Shown here: piece by piece, positions 1 to 7,667 of the stretch
Layout of the letters: each line of letters starts with the position of its first letter
Position numbering within the stretch: position 1 is the stretch's first letter
NCBI GenBank assembly: GCA_964408425.1
Contig: CAYOZI010000003.1
Span: 1 to 52,172 of the forward strand
Direction of reading: 5' to 3'
From: UBA10210 sp964408425
GTDB taxonomy: Archaea; Micrarchaeota; Micrarchaeia; Norongarragalinales; Norongarragalinaceae
Length of the DNA: 52,172 nt
Program-made: the position numbers and the translations under genes
Notes under the pieces: generated by a model
Told to the model about the DNA's origin: nothing
Databases searched by the model: none
What the model saw: the letters and a program-made list of their open reading frames with translations, nothing else

Positions 1-165
1 GTTTTCTTCAAGGCTGAAGAAACGATGGGCAAAATGCTTTCCGAAAAGCTCAAGGTTATTCCTTCATTCTCTGAAGCCACTTCCGAAGAGCTTTCGAAAA
101 TAAACGCGGTTATAGAAAAGGAAGAGAATGCCGCTACGGAAGGCTTCGGAAGCATTTTCGGGTAA
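1..165 (+). CDS. C-terminal fragment of an unknown protein
   Basis: The first reading frame is open from base 1 to a TAA at 163-165 and gives the last 54 residues of a protein whose start lies outside the window. The fragment is charged (EETMGKMLSEKLKV, then KINAVIEKEEN) and probably helical, and ends in a Gly/Phe-rich tail (GFGSIFG). I do not recognise the family. It runs in the same direction as the CorA gene, but a TATA-like box directly after its stop suggests CorA has its own promoter. Confidence 0.55.
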   Translation, partial: VFFKAEETMGKMLSEKLKVIPSFSEATSEELSKINAVIEKEENAATEGFGSIFG

Positions 166-167
166 GG

Positions 168-176
168 CTTTTTAAC
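168..176 (+). promoter_or_regulatory. TATA box for corA
   Basis: CTTTTTAAC is centred about 24 bases before the ATG at 196. That spacing would place transcription at or just before the start codon, so the mRNA is probably leaderless; no Shine-Dalgarno-like motif lies between. Confidence 0.4.
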
Positions 177-195
177 CGCTTTTCTTAATCTCGTT

Positions 196-1152
196 ATGAT
201 CCGCGCTTTCGCTTCCTACGGAAAGAAAGTCAGGGAAATAAAACCCGAGGAAGCCAAAAAATTCATCAAGGACCGGAAGCACAACGTCTGGCTGAATTTC
301 GAAAAGCCCACTGCGAATGAAAACGAGTTTTTGAAAACCCTCGGCTTCCATCCGCTCAGCACTGAAGACACGATCAAAGGCTACCAACGGCCCAAGATAG
401 AGGATTACGAGGATTACGGGTATATAGTAATAAGAACCCTCGAAACCACCGAGGAAGGCAAGAGCGCGCAACTGTCTATTTTCCTGGGAAAAACGTTCAT
501 CGTCACGTATGCGTCAACCCTCGTTCCCAGCCTAAAGAGGGTTATGGACGACCTGAAAAGCCGCCCCCACATTCTCACGAAAGGCCACGATTATCTCGCT
601 TATTCCGTAATGGATGCGGTTGTCGACGATTTCTTCCCTTTCCTCGAAAAGCTGGATGATGAAGTCGATGATATCGAAGACGAGATTTTCAAGAAAACCT
701 CTCCCTCCCCGCGCCTGATAAGCCGGTTGTTCAAGCTCAAGAGGAACGTCGTCGAAATAAGAAGGGTAATCTGGCCCATGAGGGATATACTCAACATTTT
801 GTCGAGGAGGGATTACGCTTACATCGATTCGAGAACGGCGATATACTTCCGCGACGTTTACGACCACTTGATTAGATTAACGGACATGACGGACACGCTG
901 AGGGAGTTGGTTACGGGCGCGATGGAAGGCTATTTGAGCGTAGTTTCCAACAACCTGAACTTCGTCGTCAAGAAACTTACCGCCATAACCATCATCCTCA
1001 TGGTGCCGACGTTGTTAGCGAGCATTTACGGCATGAACGTCATCAACCTGCCGTTGGCGCAAGAAGGAACTGGATTCTGGGAGTTGATGGCAATAATGGC
1101 GGCGCTCACGCTTATTTCGCTGTACTACTTCAAGCAGAAGGAATGGATTTGA
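196..1152 (+). CDS. corA: CorA-type Mg2+/metal ion transporter
   Basis: A 318-residue protein with the CorA plan: a long acidic and basic cytoplasmic domain rich in alpha helix (about 1-255), a first membrane helix (about 258-278), the signature YGMN with GMN at 279-281, a short periplasmic loop and a second membrane helix (about 292-311) ending in a basic tail. CorA forms pentameric channels for Mg2+ (also Co2+/Ni2+), and the GMN motif is the selectivity filter. The usual acidic MPE loop after GMN is changed to a neutral LPLAQEG, so ion preference could differ. The start is supported by a TATA box 24 bases upstream. Family assignment is firm; the ion is inferred. Confidence 0.93.
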   Translation: MIRAFASYGKKVREIKPEEAKKFIKDRKHNVWLNFEKPTANENEFLKTLGFHPLSTEDTIKGYQRPKIEDYEDYGYIVIRTLETTEEGKSAQLSIFLGKTFIVTYASTLVPSLKRVMDDLKSRPHILTKGHDYLAYSVMDAVVDDFFPFLEKLDDEVDDIEDEIFKKTSPSPRLISRLFKLKRNVVEIRRVIWPMRDILNILSRRDYAYIDSRTAIYFRDVYDHLIRLTDMTDTLRELVTGAMEGYLSVVSNNLNFVVKKLTAITIILMVPTLLASIYGMNVINLPLAQEGTGFWELMAIMAALTLISLYYFKQKEWI

Positions 1153-1164
1153 ATTCTCAAAGCT

Positions 1165-1620
1165 TCAGACGATGTTCAACTGCATTGTTTTATTGATGTC
1201 CAAGCTCATCGGCACGTCCAGCCTCGCTTGCAAAAACCACTTCGTGTTCGGAAAACCGCCGGTAAGCGTTTGAGCCACACCAACAATCGTTTTTAGAGCA
1301 TCATTCAACTCGTGAGCATCGCGCTTTGGAAGCGCGAACTCAAACGGGTACTCTTGGTTGAAATACTCTTTCTCCCCGTCCAGCGCAACCCTAACTTCGT
1401 TTACGATGCGTTTTTGCTGGCTGGAGGAAGTTGTCGAGCCTATTTGCAGCGAAGTTTGGGTAACTTCCCCCCAAAACCTCAGTTCCAAAGCTTTAGCGTT
1501 CTTGGGCTGTTTCAATTTCAACCGTATTTTTCCTTTTACAGTCTCTCCGAACGAATAACTAGTCTTTTCTGTCAAAAGTTCTATCCCTCCTTCAAACAAC
1601 CCGAACACCATGCAAACCAC
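1165..1620 (-). CDS. Arrestin-like / Spo0M-like beta-sandwich protein
   Basis: A 151-residue protein beginning GLFEGGIELLTEKTSYSFGE followed by VKGKIRLKLKQP and LELRFWGEV. This pattern matches the N-terminal arrestin-fold strands of the Spo0M and eukaryotic arrestin families. A central YFNQEYPFEFALP stretch and WFLQARLDVP near the end match later strands. Only about one beta-sandwich domain is present, half of a typical Spo0M protein. The function is unknown; relatives are cytoplasmic scaffolds. The start may be the methionine at codon 4 (1611). It is convergent with corA and divergent from rpiB. Confidence 0.6.
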   Translation of the reverse strand: MVCMVFGLFEGGIELLTEKTSYSFGETVKGKIRLKLKQPKNAKALELRFWGEVTQTSLQIGSTTSSSQQKRIVNEVRVALDGEKEYFNQEYPFEFALPKRDAHELNDALKTIVGVAQTLTGGFPNTKWFLQARLDVPMSLDINKTMQLNIV

Positions 1621-1644
1621 CCAATCGTAATACCCGCCAAACGC

Positions 1645-1651
1645 TTTAAAT
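1645..1651 (+). promoter_or_regulatory. TATA box for the pentose phosphate gene run
   Basis: TTTAAAT lies about 41 bases before the rpiB ATG, so a leader of roughly 15 bases is expected. A GGTGGG ribosome-binding motif lies inside that leader, eight bases before the ATG. Confidence 0.4.
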
Positions 1652-1688
1652 GGTTTTTTCGCGTAAATAAGTTCGGTGGGAAAACGCT

Positions 1689-2138
1689 ATGAAAAGGATT
1701 TTTATCGCTTCAGACCACGCTGGCTTCAAGCTCAAGCAAGGGTTAGTTGAGCTTCTGAAGGAAAAGGGCTTTGAAGCGGTGGATTTGGGTGTTGAAACGG
1801 ATTCGGAAAAAGTCGATTATCCGGAATTCGCGTTCAAGCTTGGGGAAAGAGTCGCGAAAGAAAACGGGCAGGGAATCCTCGTTTGCGGGACGGGAACCGG
1901 AGTCGCAATTGCGGCAAACAAAGTCAAAGGCATCCGAGCTGCACAAGTTTACGACGTCCAGTCGGCGAAAGACGCTAAAATCCACAATAACGCCAACGTC
2001 ATCACTCTCGGCGGATACCGCTTTACTCCGGAAAAAGCGTGGGAGCTGATAGACGCGTGGCTTGCCGCAACTTTTGAAAATGAAGAACGCCGCGTGAGGC
2101 GCGTCAGGAAAATAGCCGATTACGAAAACCGGTTTTAA
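1689..2138 (+). CDS. rpiB: Ribose-5-phosphate isomerase B
   Basis: A 149-residue RpiB/LacAB-family protein, the usual length, that interconverts ribose 5-phosphate and ribulose 5-phosphate. Visible hallmarks are ASDHAGFKLK (Asp9, His10), the active-site cysteine in VCGTGTG (Cys66), the phosphate-binding loop GVAIAANKVKGIRAA and HNNANVITLGG (His99, Asn100). Many archaea use the unrelated RpiA, so the B type is notable. The stop codon abuts the start of rpe, and the next genes complete the non-oxidative pentose phosphate pathway. The start has a GGTGGG motif upstream. Confidence 0.95.
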   Translation: MKRIFIASDHAGFKLKQGLVELLKEKGFEAVDLGVETDSEKVDYPEFAFKLGERVAKENGQGILVCGTGTGVAIAANKVKGIRAAQVYDVQSAKDAKIHNNANVITLGGYRFTPEKAWELIDAWLAATFENEERRVRRVRKIADYENRF

Positions 2139-2804
2139 GTGAAAAACATGGCCGAGATTTCGCCTTCAATCATGTCCGCCGATTACTCGAAAATATTCGA
2201 GACGATCCGCGATTTCGAAGGAAAGGCGGACAGCGTTCACATCGATGTCATGGACAATGAATTCGTGCCGAACTACACGCTGGACCGCTTTAATCCGGAG
2301 TTCGTGGAAAAACTCAAGGGACGGGAAATAACCAAAAACGTGCATTTAATGGTCCAAGAGCACTTGAAATGGGCTAAAGCATATTGCGAAGCGGGAAGCG
2401 ACGAAATCGCGTTCCATTTCGAAACTGGCAAAACCAAGGAAGGATTGGAACTCGTAAAAGATTACGGAATCAAAGCAGGATTGGCGATAAAGCTCGCCAC
2501 GCCGCCCCAGGCGCTGGAAGAGTTTTTCCCCCTCATGGATTTCGTCATGATAATGAGCATAGAACCGGGTTTTGCCGGGCAGACGTTCAAGCCTGAAGCC
2601 CTGCCCAGAATAAAATGGTTCAAAGAAAATTTCGGGGAAACGTACGGAGGAAAAGTGTGGGTGGACGGAGGAGTGAAAATGGGCGTAGCGAAACAATGCG
2701 CCCAAGCGGGCGCCGACATTCTCGTTTCGGCAAACGCGATTTTCAAGGGGCCGCAGCCGGATTTTCTCGATAATTTAAAGGAATTGCAGAAAGACGCTGA
2801 ATGA
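2139..2804 (+). CDS. rpe: Ribulose-phosphate 3-epimerase
   Basis: A 221-residue TIM-barrel epimerase converting ribulose 5-phosphate to xylulose 5-phosphate. Seen are ISPSIMSADYSK at the N-terminus, the metal and catalytic residues in VHIDVMDNEFVPN (His34, Asp36), NVHLMV (His69) and WVDGG (Asp176), plus the phosphate loop near the C-terminus (ADILVSANAIF). The frame opens with GTG at 2139 directly after the rpiB stop; an ATG three codons later (2148) is an alternative. Translational coupling with rpiB is likely. Confidence 0.95.
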   Translation: MKNMAEISPSIMSADYSKIFETIRDFEGKADSVHIDVMDNEFVPNYTLDRFNPEFVEKLKGREITKNVHLMVQEHLKWAKAYCEAGSDEIAFHFETGKTKEGLELVKDYGIKAGLAIKLATPPQALEEFFPLMDFVMIMSIEPGFAGQTFKPEALPRIKWFKENFGETYGGKVWVDGGVKMGVAKQCAQAGADILVSANAIFKGPQPDFLDNLKELQKDAE

Positions 2805-2825
2805 GAAAAAAGGTGAGAAAACAAA

Positions 2826-3473
2826 ATGAAGTTTTTCCTGGATTCCGCTTCCCTCGAGGAAGTGAAGAAAGCCAACGAAATGGGTCTGCTGGATGGGGTT
2901 ACTACAAACCCTTCGCTCATCGCGAAAGCGGGCGGGGATTACAAAACCCGCGTCAAGGAAATCTGCGAGATTTGCAAGGGGCCAGTAAGCGCGGAAGTGC
3001 TCTCGACGGAGTACGAAGGAATGATGAGGGAAGGACAGGAATGGACGAAAATTGCGCCCAACATAGTGGTGAAAGTCCCCACGACCATAGACGGGCTGAA
3101 AGCCATAAAGGCGTTGAAAAAGGAAGGCATCAAGACGAACGCCACTCTCTGCTTTTCCGAAAACCAAGCCCTGCTTGTAGCTAAAGCAGGGGCTTTTTTC
3201 GTTTCCCCGTTCGTAGGGAGGCTCGACGACATAGGGCAGGACGGAATGGCGTTGATAGAAAACATCCGCAAGATATACGACAATTACGCTTTCGAAACCC
3301 AGATCCTCGTCGCTTCGGTGCGCAAGCCCGAGCACGTAACGCGCGCCGCCCTGTACGGGGCGGATTGCATCACCATCCCGCTGAAAGTCATGGAAGAGCT
3401 GTCCAAACACCCGCTTACCGACTCTGGAATCAAAAAGTTCCTGGACGATTACAACGCCGCCCTGAAGAAATGA
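2826..3473 (+). CDS. tal: Transaldolase (small, TalC/MipB type)
   Basis: A 215-residue member of the small transaldolase / fructose-6-phosphate aldolase family. The Schiff-base lysine is Lys83 in VVKVPTT; Asp6, Thr27 and Asn28 (GVTTNPS) are in place. Two residues known to separate the branches point to transaldolase: Glu57 (SAEVLS), where aldolases have Gln, and Phe129 (SPFVGRLDDIG), where aldolases have Tyr. It therefore most likely moves a dihydroxyacetone unit between sedoheptulose 7-phosphate and glyceraldehyde 3-phosphate. It sits 21 bases after rpe and completes the pathway with the transketolase genes. Confidence 0.92.
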   Translation: MKFFLDSASLEEVKKANEMGLLDGVTTNPSLIAKAGGDYKTRVKEICEICKGPVSAEVLSTEYEGMMREGQEWTKIAPNIVVKVPTTIDGLKAIKALKKEGIKTNATLCFSENQALLVAKAGAFFVSPFVGRLDDIGQDGMALIENIRKIYDNYAFETQILVASVRKPEHVTRAALYGADCITIPLKVMEELSKHPLTDSGIKKFLDDYNAALKK

Positions 3474-3572
3474 GGAAAAACGTAATACTTTTTCGCATTT
3501 TGCAAAAGTAATTAAAAGCCTTTTCCCGCTAATTGTTCTAACTCTTAAAACAGTCTTTTTCGGGTGGGTTGC

Positions 3573-4421
3573 GTGGAGAAGATTACTGACGCGAGACAAC
3601 TGGCTTTGAAAGCCAACGACATTCGCGTTGACATAATCAACATGCTTTTGGAAGCCGGGTCAGGGCACAGCGGAGGGCCCCTCGGGCTTTCCGACATTTT
3701 CGCCTGCCTTTACTTCAGCATAATGAACGTCAACCCGAAAGAGCCGAAATGGAGCGAAAGGGACAGGTTCGTTTTAAGCAACGGGCACTGCGCGCCCGTA
3801 ATGTACGCCGCCATGGCGGAAAAAGGGTTTTTCCCCAAAGAAGAGCTGATGACCCTCAGAAAACTAGGCTCTCGACTGCAAGGGCACGTGGATCGCGTGT
3901 ATCTGCCGGGCTTGGAAAACACGAACGCCTCCCTCGGACAGGGGCTCGGGGTTTCATCGGGAATGGCTTACGCCGCGAAAATGGACGGGAAACAGCATAC
4001 GGTGTTTTGCGGGTTGAGCGACGGCGAGTGCGAAGAAGGGTCTACCTGGGAGGCGGCCATGTTTGCCGCCCACTATAAACTGGATAATTTGATTGCGTAC
4101 GTGGATTACAACGACATCCAGATCGACGGGCACGTTCACGACATAATGGGGTTGGAGCCTTTCGCCGAAAAATGGAAGGCGTTCGGGTGGAACGTGATTG
4201 AAGAAGACGGGAACGACATTCCCTCCATCCTGAAAGCGTTCGAGTGGGCTAAAAACAACCGAGGCAAGGGAAAGCCCAGCGTGATCGTTTTCAAAACGAT
4301 TTTAGGAAAAGGCGTGAGTTTCATGGAAAACCAGTATCCTTGGCACGGCAAACCGCCTTCCAAGGAAGAAGCGGAAAAAGCGTTGAAAGAACTGGCCGAA
4401 ACCAGGGCGAAACTGGGTTGA
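3573..4421 (+). CDS. Transketolase, N-terminal (TPP-binding) subunit
   Basis: About 282 residues matching the first half of transketolase, which moves two-carbon units between sugar phosphates. The N-terminal ANDIRVDIINMLLEAGSGH, SNGHCAPVMYAAMA and the TPP/Mg motif GLSDGECEEGSTWEAA followed by VDYNDIQIDG are all present. The frame is open from a GTG at 3564, but the GTG at 3573 preceded by GGTGGG is the better start and matches relatives. A TATA-like stretch (TAATTAAAAG, about 3510-3519) suggests a second promoter. The C-terminal subunit follows 6 bases after the stop; split transketolases are common in archaea. Confidence 0.92.
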   Translation: MEKITDARQLALKANDIRVDIINMLLEAGSGHSGGPLGLSDIFACLYFSIMNVNPKEPKWSERDRFVLSNGHCAPVMYAAMAEKGFFPKEELMTLRKLGSRLQGHVDRVYLPGLENTNASLGQGLGVSSGMAYAAKMDGKQHTVFCGLSDGECEEGSTWEAAMFAAHYKLDNLIAYVDYNDIQIDGHVHDIMGLEPFAEKWKAFGWNVIEEDGNDIPSILKAFEWAKNNRGKGKPSVIVFKTILGKGVSFMENQYPWHGKPPSKEEAEKALKELAETRAKLG

Positions 4422-4427
4422 AGAAAA

Positions 4428-5408
4428 ATGGTTGAGCTTGCGGATTGGAAGGACGCTTCGAAACTGGAAAAGATTCCGGGCAGGTTCGGTTACGGAGACG
4501 GGCTGGTTGAACTTGGAAGGGAGAATCCGAACGTAATGGTATTGTGCTGCGACTTGACCGAAAGCACGAGAGTGCACTTGTTCAAGAAAGAATTCCCGCA
4601 AAGGTTTTTGGAAATCGGCGTTGCGGAACAAAACATGGCCGAAGTGGCTGCGGGATTGGCGTTGGAAGGCAAAATCCCGTTCATTTCTTCCTACGCGGTC
4701 TTCTCGCCCGGCAGGAACTGGGATCAAGTGAGAATAACCATTTGCTATAACGAGACGAACGTCAAGCTTGCCGGCGCGCATGCCGGAATAAGCGTAGGCC
4801 CGGACGGCGCTACGCACCAGGCGCTGGAGGACATAGCGATAACGCGCGTCATTCCCACGATGACGGTCGTCGTGCCTTGCGATTACCACGAGGCGAAGAA
4901 AGCGACTATAGCGTTGGGAAGAATGAAAGGCCCTTGTTATTTCCGTTTTGGAAGGGACAAGATTCCCNNNNNNNNNNTAACCACTCCAGCCACTCCCTTC
5001 GAAATCGGGAGGGCGGAAATTTACAGGGATGGAACGGATGTGGCTCTCGTAGCCTGCGGGCCTCTCGTGTACGAAGCGCTCGTGGCGGCCGAAGAACTCT
5101 CGAAAAAAGGGATTAACGCGATGGTGGTAAACAACCACACGATAAAACCAATCGACTCTTCCACTCTAGAGAAAGTCGCCAGAAAATGCGGGGCTGTTGT
5201 AACGGCTGAAGAACACCAGATTACGGGCGGAATGGGTTCCGCGGTTGCTGAAAGCCTTGCTAAAACCCATCCGGTGCCCATGGAGTTCGTTGGAATGCCC
5301 GACCACTTCGGGGAAAGCGGAAAGCCCGACGAGTTGATGGACAAGTGGGGCATGCGCTCGAGAAATATCGTAGCCGCAGCCGAAAAAGTCTTGAAAAGAA
5401 AGAAGTAA
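4428..5408 (+). CDS. Transketolase, C-terminal (pyrimidine-binding) subunit
   Basis: The second half of transketolase, 326 codons including a scaffold gap of 10 N at 4968-4977. Seen are the catalytic-glutamate motif EIGVAEQNMAEVAAGLA (binds the TPP aminopyrimidine), YAVFSPGRNWDQVR, the substrate loop HAGISVGPDGATHQ and the C-terminal domain with VVTAEEHQITGGMGSA. The frame is kept across the gap, and the flanking residues (CYFRFGRDKIP before, TPFEIGRAEIYRDG after) fit the family with little missing. It pairs with the upstream subunit to make the active heteromer. Confidence 0.93.
   Translation: MVELADWKDASKLEKIPGRFGYGDGLVELGRENPNVMVLCCDLTESTRVHLFKKEFPQRFLEIGVAEQNMAEVAAGLALEGKIPFISSYAVFSPGRNWDQVRITICYNETNVKLAGAHAGISVGPDGATHQALEDIAITRVIPTMTVVVPCDYHEAKKATIALGRMKGPCYFRFGRDKIPXXXXTTPATPFEIGRAEIYRDGTDVALVACGPLVYEALVAAEELSKKGINAMVVNNHTIKPIDSSTLEKVARKCGAVVTAEEHQITGGMGSAVAESLAKTHPVPMEFVGMPDHFGESGKPDELMDKWGMRSRNIVAAAEKVLKRKK
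4968..4977. other. Scaffold gap (10 N) inside the transketolase gene
   Basis: Ten N bases. The reading frame of the transketolase C-subunit continues on both sides in the same frame, so the true gap is a length equal to 1 modulo 3, and family length suggests it is short. Confidence 0.95.
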
Positions 5409-5412
5409 AAAA

Positions 5413-6141
5413 TCAGGCTCTTGCTTTCAACGGCTTTTCCGTTTCCAAGCGTTTTCCCTTCTTCTTGCGGTCCTTCTCGCAATTCGGGTCGTTGCATTCC
5501 ACTTCCACGTACCCGTTCAAAATCAGCCTTCCCAAACTGGTTAGTTTCACGCCTATCCTCCCCTTGTGGCGGTTTGTTTCCACCAAACCCAATTCCTCAA
5601 GCCCCGGAGAATTCTTCGTCCCCCTGACGTGGTAAGTGACCAACGGCAGGCTCATTTTCATCAACCCGCTCAATTGTTCCAAAGACTCTACGCCGTTATG
5701 CCCTTCAATGCTTTTCAACAGCTCCATCTTCTTGTCCGACAAAGCCGAGTAATAAGAAAACTTCATTATCGGATAGGCGACGACCCGGGTATTGTCGTTC
5801 ACTCCAATCGCCTGTATCCCGTTCACGAAAGCCGCCGAAAGCGCGATGCAGGAAGTCTTGTAATCCGTGTCTATATTCAAAACAAGTTTCTTGTCCCGCT
5901 CGTTGTTGCGGATTTTGTAAATCGTCTGGAAAACCGTGTCCAAACTCGAGTTAGGAAGAACGTCCAAACGCACGGGAACCTTGATTTTCTCCAAATCGCT
6001 TTTAATGCCCAAAGCCCGTTTTTTGAACTGGGGCTCGTGCACCAAAAGGACTTCGTCAGCCGGAAACTCCCTCAATCCCGTGTAAAGAACGTCGGCTGCA
6101 TCCGAATCCTCGCCGATTATTCCTATAACCGTAAAATTCAT
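5413..6141 (-). CDS. CARF-like sensor with C-terminal winged helix (HFX_2341-type regulator)
   Basis: A 242-residue protein. Residues 1-135 look like a Rossmann-like CARF domain: an N-terminal strand TVIGIIGE, a helix, VLLVHEP, and then LVLNIDTDYKTSCIALSAAF, the place where CARF proteins bind cyclic oligonucleotides. Residues about 140-215 form a winged helix (LLKSIEGHNGVESLEQLSGL, then LGLVETNR and VKLTSLGRLIL). A basic tail with two cysteines (CNDPNCEKDRKKKGKR) ends the protein. No CRISPR array or Cas gene is nearby, so it would be a stand-alone regulator. Start supported by AAAGGTGG eight bases before the ATG. The CARF call is by pattern, not alignment. Confidence 0.6.
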   Translation of the reverse strand: MNFTVIGIIGEDSDAADVLYTGLREFPADEVLLVHEPQFKKRALGIKSDLEKIKVPVRLDVLPNSSLDTVFQTIYKIRNNERDKKLVLNIDTDYKTSCIALSAAFVNGIQAIGVNDNTRVVAYPIMKFSYYSALSDKKMELLKSIEGHNGVESLEQLSGLMKMSLPLVTYHVRGTKNSPGLEELGLVETNRHKGRIGVKLTSLGRLILNGYVEVECNDPNCEKDRKKKGKRLETEKPLKARA

Positions 6142-6278
6142 TTTTCAACCACCTTTTGAATTCAACAAGAAAATACTTTCAAGTTAAAACAGTTTTTTAA
6201 CCTTCCGTTTAAGCTTGGGCAAAAGAAAAGCTAGAAAAACGCGGTAAGTTTAATGAAATGGAAAAAAAGGTGGTTTGA

Positions 6279-6488
6279 TTGAAGAAACTTTTTGCGTTAA
6301 CGCTTTTGTTAGGATTGATTTTGGCGGGATGCTTGGCCCAAACAGCTCAAGCTCCCTCGCCTACTCCAACCCCCCAAATCGGGGACGTACAAAGCCAGGC
6401 CGATTCCATAGAGATTCCTTCGATAGAGATTCCAGAGCTGGACATAGACACTGGTTTTGAAGACCAGCCGGTGGACATCAGCGGCTGA
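6279..6488 (+). CDS. Small secreted lipoprotein
   Basis: A 69-residue protein with a textbook lipoprotein signal: KK at 2-3, a hydrophobic core, and LAGC with the lipid-attachment cysteine at 18. The mature part is a Pro/Thr linker (APSPTPTPQ) followed by an acidic tail built from three near-repeats (SIEIPSIEIPELDID). The start is TTG preceded by AAGGTGG at the right distance. Nothing shows a function. It is transcribed away from the CARF regulator across a shared 137-base intergenic region. Confidence 0.7.
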   Translation: MKKLFALTLLLGLILAGCLAQTAQAPSPTPTPQIGDVQSQADSIEIPSIEIPELDIDTGFEDQPVDISG

Positions 6489-6526
6489 CGCTTGAAATAA
6501 AAAATAAGAAAAAGAAAAAAGCTTCC

Positions 6527-7510
6527 TTACTTTTTCTGCGTTATTTCGACGGTAGTCGGCGCCTGTGCGCTGATAGAGATTTTCGAGGCTTTCCCGCTCT
6601 TCTTCGGAGAAGCCTTTGATTTCTTTTTCGCAGCTTGGCCGACGACCTTGACGCTCTTCGACCTTATAACGAGAGTCTTGGGCCTTACGACGGTAGCCTT
6701 AACCGCCTTCCTGCGAGATTTCTTTTTTCCCTTGACGGTTTTTCCCTTGACTCTCGTCAAGGCGTTCTTCAAAACCTTTTTCTCGACGCTCACTTCCTGG
6801 AGGGTCGTAATCCTCTTGCCCTGCTTGCGTATTGCTTTCCTGACTTTCTTGAAGTCATCCAGCCTTTTTTCCAAAGAAGCGAGTTTCCTGCCCAAACGCC
6901 TTACCGAACCTTTCCTGGTTCTTTCGAACTTGTTGATCTTCGAATCAGTCTCCAAAACCAGGTTTGCTATGTTTTCCACTTCGCCCTTCATCGAATCGAT
7001 TTTGCCTTCCACGTCTCCGGGGGCTTGGGAAAGCTTTTCCTCGATTGAAGACTGCAAAACGGCGATTTCGGAAAGCCTGCTTTTGAGCGTTGAAACCAAA
7101 TCCTTGTGCTCGCTCAAAACTTCCTTAAGCTCTCCCTCCCTCGCCTCGAAATTCAAGAAAGACTGTTCCAAAGAGATTACGCGATCCGAAAGCTTTTGTT
7201 CCAAAGAAGACATCCTTGCTTCAAAAGCGCTCGTGTCAACCTGGGCGACCGGCAAAATAGCCTGGAGCGGCTGCACTTCGGTTTTCTGCATTTGCTGCGC
7301 TTGCAATTGCTTCAACGCTTCTTTAAAGCCCTCTTCGTAATAACGCTTTTTCATGTCCTCGATCTCGTGAATGATTTCGTTGGACAAAGCGCTGACTTCC
7401 TTGTGAAAATCGCCATTCTGCATTCCGCTCAACCTCCGTTCATCGACATTCATTTTCAAGCTTCTTCCGACGTCGTAATACGCCCTAGAAGCGACAAACT
7501 TGTCATCCAT
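6527..7510 (-). CDS. Coiled-coil protein with lysine-rich histone H1-like tail
   Basis: About 327 residues. Residues 1-70 are a mixed charged region, followed by a Gln/Pro linker, a long predicted coiled coil (about 95-235, heptads of L/I/V) and a C-terminal tail very rich in Lys, Ala, Ser and Val (repeats like KGKTVKGKKKSRRKAVKA). Such tails bind nucleic acid in H1-like proteins; a chromosome-organising or structural role is only an inference. The open frame starts at a GTG at 7525, but the ATG at 7510, eight bases after GGTGGGG, is the better start. Confidence 0.65.
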   Translation of the reverse strand: MDDKFVASRAYYDVGRSLKMNVDERRLSGMQNGDFHKEVSALSNEIIHEIEDMKKRYYEEGFKEALKQLQAQQMQKTEVQPLQAILPVAQVDTSAFEARMSSLEQKLSDRVISLEQSFLNFEAREGELKEVLSEHKDLVSTLKSRLSEIAVLQSSIEEKLSQAPGDVEGKIDSMKGEVENIANLVLETDSKINKFERTRKGSVRRLGRKLASLEKRLDDFKKVRKAIRKQGKRITTLQEVSVEKKVLKNALTRVKGKTVKGKKKSRRKAVKATVVRPKTLVIRSKSVKVVGQAAKKKSKASPKKSGKASKISISAQAPTTVEITQKK

Positions 7511-7667
7511 GATTACAAACCCCACCGAACCCTGAAAATATCGAAATTATTTGACTCAAAACGTTATTTAAACCTTTGCAACTTTCCAGTAGTAACAAAA
7601 ACGGAAGTTTGGTTAAGGGTTAAAAAAGGGTTAAAATCAAGGCGTTTCAAATCGATAGAGTGATGTC

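Noticed and set aside
2826..3473. Fructose-6-phosphate aldolase
   Set aside because: Glu57 and Phe129 fit transaldolase, where aldolases have Gln and Tyr.
2775..3599. Long minus-strand frame across the transaldolase gene
   Set aside because: It lies antisense to a clearly recognised gene with all catalytic residues, and its translation shows no family pattern.
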